The notes under the pieces: model-generated
What the model saw: the letters and a program-made list of their open reading frames with translations, nothing else
Told to the model about the DNA's origin: nothing
Database searches by the model: none
Origin: Desulfuromonadaceae bacterium
GTDB lineage: Bacteria > Desulfobacterota > Desulfuromonadia > Geobacterales > Pseudopelobacteraceae
DNA: 64,000 bases
Direction: 5' to 3'
Assembly: GCA_028712075.1 (NCBI GenBank)
Contig: JAQTQX010000018.1
Span: 28,972 to 92,971 of the forward strand
Made by a program: the position numbers and the translations under genes
Shown here: positions 43,318-51,081 of the stretch, piece by piece
Numbering within the stretch: position 1 is the stretch's first letter
Layout of the letters: every line of letters starts with the position of its first letter

Positions 43318-44184
43318 ATGAGCAACGCAACAATCGGAGTCATTGGCGGCAGCGGCCTGTATGACATGGAAGGACTGGAAAATATTGAGCGAATCACGAT
43401 TGAAACGCCCTTCGGCGCCCCCTCTGATGAATACGTTACCGGTATTCTTAACGGAGTAAAGATGGTCTTCCTCCCCCGCCACGGGCGTGGCCACCGCCTG
43501 CTCCCTTCAGAGGTAAATTACCGCGCGAATGTCTACGGCATGAAGACGCTTGGCGTAGAACACATTATATCAGTTTCAGCGGTGGGGAGCCTCAAAGATG
43601 CCATCGCTCCCGGCCATATAGTTATTCCCGATCAATTTATCGATCGTACCAAGGGGATCAGGAAAGACACCTTTTTCGGTGATGGCATCGTTGCCCATGT
43701 CGGTTTTGCCGATCCGGTCTGCAGTGCCCTTTCCGAAGTTCTGTATGTCGCCGCTCAAAAAGCGGGCGCGACCACTCATAAGGGTGGTACCTACATCTGT
43801 ATGGAAGGGCCGGCCTTTTCAACCAGGGCCGAGTCCTTTTCCTATCTGGCACTGGGTGCCTCAGTTATCGGCATGACGAACCTGACTGAAGCCAAGCTGG
43901 CTCGTGAAGCTGAAATCTGCTACGGCATTATTGCCCTGTCAACTGACTATGACTGCTGGCATGATTCCCATGATGACGTCACTGTCGAGGCGATTATCGC
44001 GATCATCCACCAGAACGTTGCAATGGCAAAAAATATTATCCGTCATGCCGTTGCGGAAATAACCGGTGAGCGGGCCTGTCCATGCAGCACTGCCATGCAG
44101 TATGCCGTTATCACCGACCGCTCCGTGATTCGTGAATCGGTTAAACAAAAGCTGGCACCACTTGTCGGAAAGTACCTGTCATGA
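43318..44184 (+). CDS. mtnP: S-methyl-5'-thioadenosine phosphorylase
   Basis: Cleaves methylthioadenosine to adenine and methylthioribose-1-phosphate in methionine salvage. 288 residues with VIGGSGLYDMEG (phosphate loop, 8-19), LPRHGRGHRLLPSEVNYRAN, GAIVIPDQ-like GHIVIPDQFIDRT, and MEGPAFSTRAES; the YDCWH segment fits the purine site of MTAP. AAAGGA precedes the ATG. It overlaps moeA by 4 bp. Related methylthioinosine or purine nucleoside phosphorylase activity is possible. Confidence 0.92.
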   Translation: MSNATIGVIGGSGLYDMEGLENIERITIETPFGAPSDEYVTGILNGVKMVFLPRHGRGHRLLPSEVNYRANVYGMKTLGVEHIISVSAVGSLKDAIAPGHIVIPDQFIDRTKGIRKDTFFGDGIVAHVGFADPVCSALSEVLYVAAQKAGATTHKGGTYICMEGPAFSTRAESFSYLALGASVIGMTNLTEAKLAREAEICYGIIALSTDYDCWHDSHDDVTVEAIIAIIHQNVAMAKNIIRHAVAEITGERACPCSTAMQYAVITDRSVIRESVKQKLAPLVGKYLS

Positions 44185-45434
44185 GCGATTCGGCAGCAGT
44201 TTCAAATCTTGTTTCATTTATTCAGGCACGGCAGACCATCCTTGACAACGTTGCTCCGCTCGGTTGTGAACAGGTGGGCTTGCTCGATGCTGTCGGACGC
44301 GTCCTGGCGAAGGATATGGCGGCACCCTGGGACATGCCGCTCTGGGATAATTCGGCAATGGACGGCTATGCGGTGCGCAGTGCTGATTGCCTTCATCTGC
44401 CGGGCGTATTGAAGGTAACCGGCTCTATTCCTGCCGGTGCTGTTGCCGATGGTATAACCGTTGAAGCTGGTTGTGCCGTACGCATTATGACCGGAGCGCC
44501 GACCCCGGTCGGGTGTGATGCCGTGGTGCCGGTCGAGGAGACCGATGACGGCCAGACTGTGGTGACGCTGCTACAGCCGGTTAAAAAGGGACAGCATATT
44601 CGTGTGCGTGGTGAGGATGTTGCGTGCGGCGCCCTGTTTGTCGGTGCCGGAACCATGATCCGTCCGCCGGAGGTCAATATTCTGGCCAATTTCGGTAAGG
44701 CGCTGGTGACCGTCTACCGTCGCCCGGTGGTGGCGATTCTTTCTACCGGAGATGAACTGGTGGAGCTGGGTACGAGCCCCGTAGCCGGGCAGATCATCAA
44801 CAGTAATGCCTTGTCTTTGGCCGCTGCAGTTACGGAATGCGGCTGCATTCCCCGCATCATCGGCATTGCCCGTGACAACCGGGAGAGTCACCTGGAAAAG
44901 CTTCAGGAAGGATTGCAAGCTGATGTACTGATAACCTCTGCCGGAGTTTCTGCCGGTGATCGTGATCTCGTCAGAGATGTTCTGGAACAGCTTGGCGCAC
45001 AGCAGCTGTTCTGGAAGGTGGCTGTCAAGCCGGGTGGCCCGACCGCTTTTGCCCGTTATGATTCGACGTTGGTATTTTCTTTGCCGGGCAATCCGGTTTC
45101 CACCATGATAACGTTCGAAGAGTTTGTCCGCCCGGCGCTGCTTAAAATGCTTGGTCAGCGGCGGGTCGTTCGCCCCCTTTTCAAGGCGGTACTGCGCGAC
45201 GGTGTGAAGAAAAAGCCGGGCAAACTGCAGATTATCAGGGTCAGGCTCGAAAAAGAGGATGGTCTGTGGTACGCGACGTCATCCGGCAATCAGCAAACCG
45301 CCATCCTCAAGACCATGGTTGACGCTCAGGCGCTGGTTGTCATTCCGGCCGAATGTGGCGCAGTGGCTGCCGGATCCGAGGTTGACGTGCACTGGTACGG
45401 GAATTACTGCGACCTTGAGGGGGCAGCGGAATGA
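44181..45434 (+). CDS. moeA: Molybdopterin molybdenumtransferase MoeA
   Basis: Inserts molybdate into adenylated molybdopterin. 417 residues: MPLWDNSAMDGYAVRSAD (about 50-67), GCAVRIMTGAPTP, VPVEET, RVRGEDV, ILSTGDELVELG, TSAGVSAGDRDLVRDVLE and FSLPGNPVSTMITFEEFV, the standard MoeA series. It overlaps mtnP and nfo by 4 bp each (ATGA), so the three are translated in coupling although their functions are unrelated. Confidence 0.94.
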   Translation: MSDSAAVSNLVSFIQARQTILDNVAPLGCEQVGLLDAVGRVLAKDMAAPWDMPLWDNSAMDGYAVRSADCLHLPGVLKVTGSIPAGAVADGITVEAGCAVRIMTGAPTPVGCDAVVPVEETDDGQTVVTLLQPVKKGQHIRVRGEDVACGALFVGAGTMIRPPEVNILANFGKALVTVYRRPVVAILSTGDELVELGTSPVAGQIINSNALSLAAAVTECGCIPRIIGIARDNRESHLEKLQEGLQADVLITSAGVSAGDRDLVRDVLEQLGAQQLFWKVAVKPGGPTAFARYDSTLVFSLPGNPVSTMITFEEFVRPALLKMLGQRRVVRPLFKAVLRDGVKKKPGKLQIIRVRLEKEDGLWYATSSGNQQTAILKTMVDAQALVVIPAECGAVAAGSEVDVHWYGNYCDLEGAAE

Positions 45435-46282
45435 AGGATTATTTGGGCGCCCATATGTCGATCTCCGGCGGCCTGCACCTGGCCATTGACCGCGCCGTAG
45501 CGGCGGGGTGCAATGCTGTGCAGATTTTTACCCGCAATTCCAATCAATGGAAGGGGAAGCCGGTCAGTGAAGCCGACGCGGCCCTGTTTTGCACTAAATT
45601 TGCTGCTTCCGGTCTGCATGAGGTTGTCTCTCACGATATCTACCTGATCAATCTGGCCGCCCCGTCCGGTGAAACACGCGAAAAAAGCCTGGCGGCATTT
45701 CGGGATGAGCTGGAAACCTGTGCCCGCCTCAGTATCAAAAAAATTGTCATGCACCCCGGTTCGCACCTTGCCGATTCTCCCCAGGCCGGTCTGATGCGGG
45801 TGATCGAGGCATTTGACCAGCTTTTCAGTGAAGTGCCGTACTTTGAAGGGCGTGTGCTGATTGAAACCACGGCCGGGCAGGGAAGCAATCTCGGGAGAAC
45901 ATTTGAAGAGCTGGCAGCCATTATCCATGGTTCACGCTTTCCGGATAAATTCGGCGTCTGCTTTGATACCTGTCATACCTTCGCCGCCGGTTACAATACT
46001 GCCACAGAAGAGGGGTACGCTGAAACCATGGCACAGTTCGATCGCCTGATCGGGCTTGACCGGCTGCTCTGTTTTCACCTTAACGATTCAAAAAAGGGGC
46101 TCGGCTCGCGGGTCGACCGCCACGAGCATATTGGCCAGGGAACCCTTGGTTTAAATCCGTTTCGCTTCATCATCAATGATCCCCGCTTCGCTTCAGTGCC
46201 GAAAATACTTGAAACCCCCAAGGGGGATCACGATGAGATGGATGCTGTTAATCTTGCGCTGCTGCGGGGACTGGAAGTGTAA
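45431..46282 (+). CDS. nfo: Endonuclease IV (AP endonuclease)
   Basis: Zn-dependent enzyme cutting at abasic sites in base-excision repair. 283 residues, TIM barrel: GAHMSISGGLHLAIDRA (6-22), AVQIFTRNSNQWKGK, SHDIYLINLA, VMHPGSHL, LIETTAGQGSNLG, GVCFDTCHTFAAGY and HLNDSKKGLGSRVDRHEHI with the metal ligands. Coupled to moeA. Confidence 0.94.
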   Translation: MKDYLGAHMSISGGLHLAIDRAVAAGCNAVQIFTRNSNQWKGKPVSEADAALFCTKFAASGLHEVVSHDIYLINLAAPSGETREKSLAAFRDELETCARLSIKKIVMHPGSHLADSPQAGLMRVIEAFDQLFSEVPYFEGRVLIETTAGQGSNLGRTFEELAAIIHGSRFPDKFGVCFDTCHTFAAGYNTATEEGYAETMAQFDRLIGLDRLLCFHLNDSKKGLGSRVDRHEHIGQGTLGLNPFRFIINDPRFASVPKILETPKGDHDEMDAVNLALLRGLEV

Positions 46283-46311
46283 CTATGGATCAGCCGGAAC
46301 GGGAGATGCTC

Positions 46312-46923
46312 ATGAAACGACTCGGTACTATCATGTTTAAAGGACTGGTGGCGATGCTCCCGGCCCTGTTAACTCTCTACATTCTCTTCTGGCTCGTGAG
46401 TTCCGCGGAAACGGTTCTCGGTGGCATGCTTGAGGTGTTGCTTCCTGGCGGCTGGTATATTCCCGGCATGGGACTTCTGGCCGGGCTCATAGTGATCTTT
46501 CTGTTCGGATTGCCGTTCAACGCCTTTCTGGTGCGACGGTTACTCGACCTGGGTGAAAAGGTGGTGGACAACATACCGCTGATCAAAACCCTCTACGGTT
46601 CGCTCAAGGATTTCATCGGTTTTTTCGCCAATCAGCGAGAGTCCCAGTTCAACCAGGTCGTTACAATGGAGCTTGAATTCGGGGGCAAGCCGATGCGTAT
46701 GGTCGGCTTCGTCACGTGCAGCGATTTCAGCAGCCTGCCGGCAGGAATCGGCGAGGAGGGGGAAATCGCGGTGTACCTCCCTCTCAGCTATCAGATAGGC
46801 GGCTATACGGTTATTGTGCCTCGTTCCTCTGTAAAACCGGTGAATATCTCAGCTCACCGTGCCATGGGTTTTGTGGTCACCGGCGGCATGACTGCCGACA
46901 AGGGGCACAATGTGGGCTCCTGA
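46312..46923 (+). CDS. DUF502 family membrane protein
   Basis: About 203 residues: two N-terminal membrane helices (LVAMLPALLTLYILFWLVSS and GMGLLAGLIVIFLFGLPF), then DNIPLIKTLYGSLKDFIGFF, VTMELEFGGKPMRMVGFVT and PSSYQIGGYTV-like PLSYQIGGYTVIVPRSSVKP, the DUF502 pattern. Function unknown. GGGAG is 6 bases before ATG 46312; an ATG at 46285 is the alternative. Last gene of the mtnP-moeA-nfo run, convergent with mmdB. Confidence 0.86.
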   Translation: MKRLGTIMFKGLVAMLPALLTLYILFWLVSSAETVLGGMLEVLLPGGWYIPGMGLLAGLIVIFLFGLPFNAFLVRRLLDLGEKVVDNIPLIKTLYGSLKDFIGFFANQRESQFNQVVTMELEFGGKPMRMVGFVTCSDFSSLPAGIGEEGEIAVYLPLSYQIGGYTVIVPRSSVKPVNISAHRAMGFVVTGGMTADKGHNVGS

Positions 46924-46930
46924 AATGGAA

Positions 46931-48100
46931 TTATTGACCAGACAGGCGGCTGATCATGTAGCCGGCCGCAACTGCGGTGCCGATAACACCGGCCACGTTC
47001 GGCCCCATGGCGTGCATCAGCAGATGGTTTTGCGGGTCGTATTCGGCTCCGACTGTCTGGCTGACGCGAGCTGCCATTGGCACGGCGGAAACCCCGGCCG
47101 AACCGATCAGCGGGTTGATCGGGTTGTCGGGGGAAAATTTATTCATAATCTTTGCCATAAGTACTCCGCCGGCCGTTGACAGGCCAAACGCAACCACACC
47201 CATGCTGATGATAACCAATGTTGTGGGGCGGAGGAAGATGTCCGCATGCATGGTCATTCCCACGGCGGTGCCGAGAAATATGGTTGTGACATTGATGATT
47301 TCATTCTGACAGGCTTTTACCAGACGATCTACAACGCCGGATTCCCTCAGCAGGTTCCCCAGCATCAGCATGGCCACGAGAGCAGAAGCGTCAGGCACCA
47401 CCATAATGCAAATAACCATTACCACCAGTGGGAAAATGACCCGCTCCAGTTTACCAACCTTGCGCAGGCTCTTCATGCGGATTTTCCGTTCCGCGTCAGA
47501 AGTCAATGCTTTCATGATCGGCGGCTGGATCAGCGGTACCAGACTCATGTACGTGTAGGCGGCTACGGCAATCGGACCGATCAGGTGAATAGCGAGCTTG
47601 TTCGCCAAAAATATGGAGGTCGGCCCGTCTGCGCCGCCGATAATACCGATTGAAGCGGATTCACCCAGAGTAAACATGCCGGAAGCCACTGCGCAGAACA
47701 TGGTGGCAAATACCCCTACCTGAGCCGCTCCGCCAAGCAGCAGCGTACGTGGATTTGCGATCAGTGGGCCGAAATCGGTCAAGGCGCCGACGCCGAGAAA
47801 AATGATCGGCGGGAATAGCTCCAGGTTGATCCCCTGACTGATAAAGAAATAGAGACCGGCAGTGGGATGAAACATGCCATCGATAGTCCACCCGCCGTCA
47901 TACAGCGCTTTGGTGGGCAGGTTTGCCAGCAGCGCGCCAAAGGCGATGGGCAGCAGCAGAAGCGGTTCATATTGCTTTTTGATTGCCAGGTAGAACAGCA
48001 CTGCGCAGACGCCCCACATGACCAGCATTGAGCCGGTAATGTACTGGAAGCCGGTGTCATTAACCAGCATGAACCTGACTTCTTCCAGTATGGTTATCAT
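46931..48100 (-). CDS. mmdB: Na+-translocating decarboxylase beta subunit
   Basis: Membrane subunit that decarboxylates carboxybiotin and exports Na+. 389 residues, about nine or ten membrane helices, with FPPIIFLGVGALTDFGPLIA, GGADGPTSIFLANKLA (Asp involved in Na+ transfer), PEGVLIMLG-like region and PLIGSAGVSAVPMAARVSQT. It overlaps mmdC by 4 bp. With mmdA, mmdC and mmdD alongside, this is a methylmalonyl-CoA decarboxylase-type pump. Confidence 0.93.
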   Translation of the reverse strand: MITILEEVRFMLVNDTGFQYITGSMLVMWGVCAVLFYLAIKKQYEPLLLLPIAFGALLANLPTKALYDGGWTIDGMFHPTAGLYFFISQGINLELFPPIIFLGVGALTDFGPLIANPRTLLLGGAAQVGVFATMFCAVASGMFTLGESASIGIIGGADGPTSIFLANKLAIHLIGPIAVAAYTYMSLVPLIQPPIMKALTSDAERKIRMKSLRKVGKLERVIFPLVVMVICIMVVPDASALVAMLMLGNLLRESGVVDRLVKACQNEIINVTTIFLGTAVGMTMHADIFLRPTTLVIISMGVVAFGLSTAGGVLMAKIMNKFSPDNPINPLIGSAGVSAVPMAARVSQTVGAEYDPQNHLLMHAMGPNVAGVIGTAVAAGYMISRLSGQ

Positions 48101-48498
48101 TGCGGATCACCATCGATCTGAAGTAAACCGGTCCCCTCCTCCACGGCATCCCCTTGCTTAACCATCACAGCACAAACGGTGCCGGCCACCGAGGCGTGGA
48201 TCGGGGTTTCCATCTTCATGGCATCCAACACAATTACCACTTGATTGAGGCTGACAATATCGCCGGGCTTGACCAGGCATTTGAAAACCAGCCCGGCCAT
48301 GGGACTGACCACGAGCTTCCCTCCCCCACTTGCAGAAGAGGCGGGCGCAACCCGGGGTGCTGTTGAGGGAGGTTGAGGCGCTGCCGCCGGCGGCACTGCA
48401 AAGGCCGGGGCAGATGACGGCGTCGTAGACGCTGCGTCAAGTACCTCCACGCCAACCTCGTAACTTTTTCCTTCAAGGGTAATTCTGAGCATTTTCAT
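48097..48498 (-). CDS. mmdC: Biotin carrier subunit of the Na+-pumping decarboxylase
   Basis: Carries CO2 on biotin between the carboxyltransferase and the membrane beta subunit. 133 residues: a short N-terminal domain (MLRITLEGKSYEVGVEVLD), an Ala/Pro-rich flexible linker (about 25-60), and the biotinyl domain with the biotinylation motif VLDAMKMETPIHA (Lys about 97). Length and linker match MmdC/gamma subunits. It sits 17 bp after mmdD and is coupled to mmdB. Confidence 0.93.
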   Translation of the reverse strand: MKMLRITLEGKSYEVGVEVLDAASTTPSSAPAFAVPPAAAPQPPSTAPRVAPASSASGGGKLVVSPMAGLVFKCLVKPGDIVSLNQVVIVLDAMKMETPIHASVAGTVCAVMVKQGDAVEEGTGLLQIDGDPQ

Positions 48499-48515
48499 GT
48501 TGTATGGTCTCCCGT

Positions 48516-49103
48516 TTATTTGAGTCGATGTGTTTGCAGTTCGCTGCGCCCCTGTGCGGTCCAGTTTCCACCCTTGCTGTTTACCATGCGCAGAGAGCCG
48601 ATACGGATCTGACCACCGATAGCTTCATGTGCCGCCGCTGTAAGCAGTACGAGCAGCTGCTGATCGGTAAGGCCGGGGTGGATGCTGTACGGTGGTGGCG
48701 CAACGGGTACGATAGGGACAGGGTCTGCGGCGACTGCAGGCAGTACTGTTACATTGCGATCCAGAGCCTTGATCAGGCGTCCGATAAGTGAGCAGAGAAG
48801 GCTTAATCCGACCAGCACCAGCAGCACAACTATCAGGCCGGTAAACTGGAATTCGGCAAGCCGTGCCAAGGTATAGGGCATTTCCCGGCCGTCTTTGGTC
48901 AGGTACTTTCCGCCAAGCTTTACTTGTGACAGTTTTTTTGCACTGTCACCGCTTTGTGCCGAATTCTTCAGCTGCTTTGCCTCCGCCGCCTGGCGGTAGG
49001 TTTTATACAGAATAGTGCCGTCATCAAGTATTTTGTAAATTGAGGGGTCAGCAGCTGTGCTGTTCTGCTGCGGAGGGATAACCGCCGCTGTCGGTGCCGA
49101 CAT
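48516..49103 (-). CDS. mmdD: OadG-type delta subunit of the decarboxylase
   Basis: 195 residues. One membrane helix (FTGLIVVLLVLVGLSLLCSL, about 88-107) followed by a Pro/Val-rich stretch (VVPVAPP-like PVPIVPVAPPP) and a C-terminal domain (GLTDQQLLVLLTAAAHEAIG, then RMVNSKGGNWTAQGR), typical of MmdD, which stabilises the complex. The about 85-residue N-terminal soluble part (KILDDGTILYKTYRQAAEAK) is longer than in classical OadG/MmdD and unassigned. It lies between mmdA and mmdC with 24- and 17-bp gaps. Confidence 0.82.
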   Translation of the reverse strand: MSAPTAAVIPPQQNSTAADPSIYKILDDGTILYKTYRQAAEAKQLKNSAQSGDSAKKLSQVKLGGKYLTKDGREMPYTLARLAEFQFTGLIVVLLVLVGLSLLCSLIGRLIKALDRNVTVLPAVAADPVPIVPVAPPPYSIHPGLTDQQLLVLLTAAAHEAIGGQIRIGSLRMVNSKGGNWTAQGRSELQTHRLK

Positions 49104-49127
49104 AGGTGCTCCTGATAGACGTTTTGT

Positions 49128-50681
49128 TTACAGCGGGATCAAGCCGTGCTTCTTGGCCGGCCTCGTCACTCGCTTGGTCAGCGAGATCCTCAGTGCCTGG
49201 GAAATTTTGAAACGTGTCTCTGAAGGCTCGATCACATCGGTGATCAAATCCCGTGAGGCGGCCTGATAGGGAGTGGCAAACTGGTTACGATATGATTTTA
49301 CCAGTTCATCCTCCTTTGATTGATGGTCTTCTGCCTCCTCGATTTCTTTTTTATAGATAATTTTGGTGGCGCTATCGGCACCCATGACCGCAATCTCGGC
49401 ACAGGGCCAGGCAAAGACAAAATCAGCTCCCATATCTTTGGAACACATGGCAAGATAGGCACCTCCGTACGCTTTACGCATGATCACGGTGATTTTTGGC
49501 ACTGTTGCCGCAGCGTAAGCAAACAGCATCTTGGCGCCATGCCGGATTATGCCGCCCCGTTCCTGAGCCAGACCCGGCATGAATCCGGGCACATCCACCA
49601 GGTTCACAAGAGGCACATTGAATGCATTGCAGAAGCGGATAAAGCGTGCTGCCTTGTCGGAGCTGTCAATATCGAGACAGCCGGCCTTGAAGGCCGGCTG
49701 ATTGGCGACAAATCCGACTACCATGCCGCTGATACGACCAAATCCGACAACAATATTGCGGGCAAAATCGCGATGCACTTCAAGCCAAAAGCCCGGATCC
49801 ACCAGTCGCTCAATAACCGCATACACGTTAAAACCGCTTTTTGCCTCATCAGGTACCAAATCATTCATGCCCTCATCATGTTCAAGGGGTATCTCTTCCG
49901 GAATGCGATGCGGCGGATCCTGCAGGTTGTTCAGGGGAAGAAAACTGATCAGCTGCCGGGCGATGGACATGGCATGGCGGTCATCATCGGCAATGAAATG
50001 AATGTTACCGCTGACAGTTGCATGAGCCTCGGCAGAACCGTACTGTTCGATGGGGGCAACCTGGCCGGTGGCGGCCTTGATAACTTCCGGGCCGCAGATA
50101 AACATGCTGGAATGGCTGCGCGTCTGAATCAGAAAATCCATCAACGCCGGACTGTAAGCGGCGCCACCGGCGCACGGCCCGGCGATAATGGCAATCTGTG
50201 GTACGACCCCCGATGCCGCCACATTCTTGTAAAATACCTGTCCATAGCCGGAGAGACTGTGGATCGCCTCCTGGATACGGGCACCGCCCGAGTCGTTGAT
50301 GGCCACCACCGGAATTCCGGTTTCACAGGCGAGGGTCATGATGTCGCAAATCTTTTTGGCGTGCATCTGCCCAAGCGCGCCGCCCCCCACGGTAAAGTCC
50401 TGGCTGTAGATCGCCACCGGTCGTCCATCTACATCGCCGGTACCGGTAACTACGCCGTCTCCAGGCATGAATTTCCCGATAAAACCGGGCATATGGCAGG
50501 CGTGATTGACATGCATGCCGAATTCGTTGAATGAAGCATCATCAAATAATAATTCAACCCGCTCACGGGCTCCCAACCGCCCTTCAGCATGGCGTTTTTT
50601 CATTTTTTCCTTGCCGCCTCCCGCAAGCGCATCAACGCGACGCTTCCGGAGTTCGTCAAGAAGTTCCTTCTTGATCGCCAT
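49128..50681 (-). CDS. mmdA: Methylmalonyl-CoA decarboxylase carboxyltransferase subunit
   Basis: Transfers the carboxyl of (S)-methylmalonyl-CoA to biotin. 517 residues, acyl-CoA carboxyltransferase fold: QDFTVGGGALGQMHAKKI, INDSGGARIQEAIHSLSGYG, IAGPCAGGAAYSPALMDF, FVANQPAFKAGCLDIDSSDK, VDVPGFMPG and KAYGGAYLAMCSKDMGAD. The family also holds propionyl-CoA carboxylase beta, but the adjoining mmdD-mmdC-mmdB genes, and no biotin carboxylase, point to the Na+-pumping decarboxylase. AAGGGG precedes the ATG. First gene of the operon. Confidence 0.92.
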   Translation of the reverse strand: MAIKKELLDELRKRRVDALAGGGKEKMKKRHAEGRLGARERVELLFDDASFNEFGMHVNHACHMPGFIGKFMPGDGVVTGTGDVDGRPVAIYSQDFTVGGGALGQMHAKKICDIMTLACETGIPVVAINDSGGARIQEAIHSLSGYGQVFYKNVAASGVVPQIAIIAGPCAGGAAYSPALMDFLIQTRSHSSMFICGPEVIKAATGQVAPIEQYGSAEAHATVSGNIHFIADDDRHAMSIARQLISFLPLNNLQDPPHRIPEEIPLEHDEGMNDLVPDEAKSGFNVYAVIERLVDPGFWLEVHRDFARNIVVGFGRISGMVVGFVANQPAFKAGCLDIDSSDKAARFIRFCNAFNVPLVNLVDVPGFMPGLAQERGGIIRHGAKMLFAYAAATVPKITVIMRKAYGGAYLAMCSKDMGADFVFAWPCAEIAVMGADSATKIIYKKEIEEAEDHQSKEDELVKSYRNQFATPYQAASRDLITDVIEPSETRFKISQALRISLTKRVTRPAKKHGLIPL

Positions 50682-50817
50682 TGCAGACCCCTTTTTACTA
50701 AACTACTTTTTGATAGTACTGAATCAGGTATAGAAGAAAAAAGTAGATTTGCAAGGGGGAAGGGTGCTTTTTTCGGTAGGTGGTTGATAAAGTCAGGGAG
50801 CGTCAGGGACTCAACTC

Positions 50818-51081
50818 TCAAAGTTTGTCAAACAGATATTCAAGGCCATTGACCTTGATGGTGTAGACAGTCTGTAACAGCTCACCCAGTTTTCCCGGCG
50901 GGAAACCCTGTCCGGCAAACCACACCACATACGGTTCCGGCAGATCGATCAGGCGCTGTCCCCGGTGCTTGCCGAAAGGCATGCGGGTAGCGGCCAGTTC
51001 CAGCAGTTTTATATGGTCGAAAGGTGAATGCGGATCGTTTGAATCTTCTACCGGATTGAATTCGCTGCTTTTCCTGCTCAT
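50818..51081 (-). CDS. DUF3820 family protein
   Basis: 87 residues. The DUF3820 core is plain: MPFGKHRGQRLIDLPEPYVV (about 35-54), WFAGQGFPPGKLGELLQ and a terminal YLFDKL. Function unknown; proteins of this family are sometimes linked to nucleases. Its start overlaps the uvrA stop by one base (TAATG), so it is translationally coupled to uvrA. Confidence 0.88.
   Translation of the reverse strand: MSRKSSEFNPVEDSNDPHSPFDHIKLLELAATRMPFGKHRGQRLIDLPEPYVVWFAGQGFPPGKLGELLQTVYTIKVNGLEYLFDKL

Noticed and set aside
49320..50534. 404-codon plus-strand ORF
   Set aside because: Lies wholly antisense to mmdA; the translation is His/Gly-rich without domain pattern.
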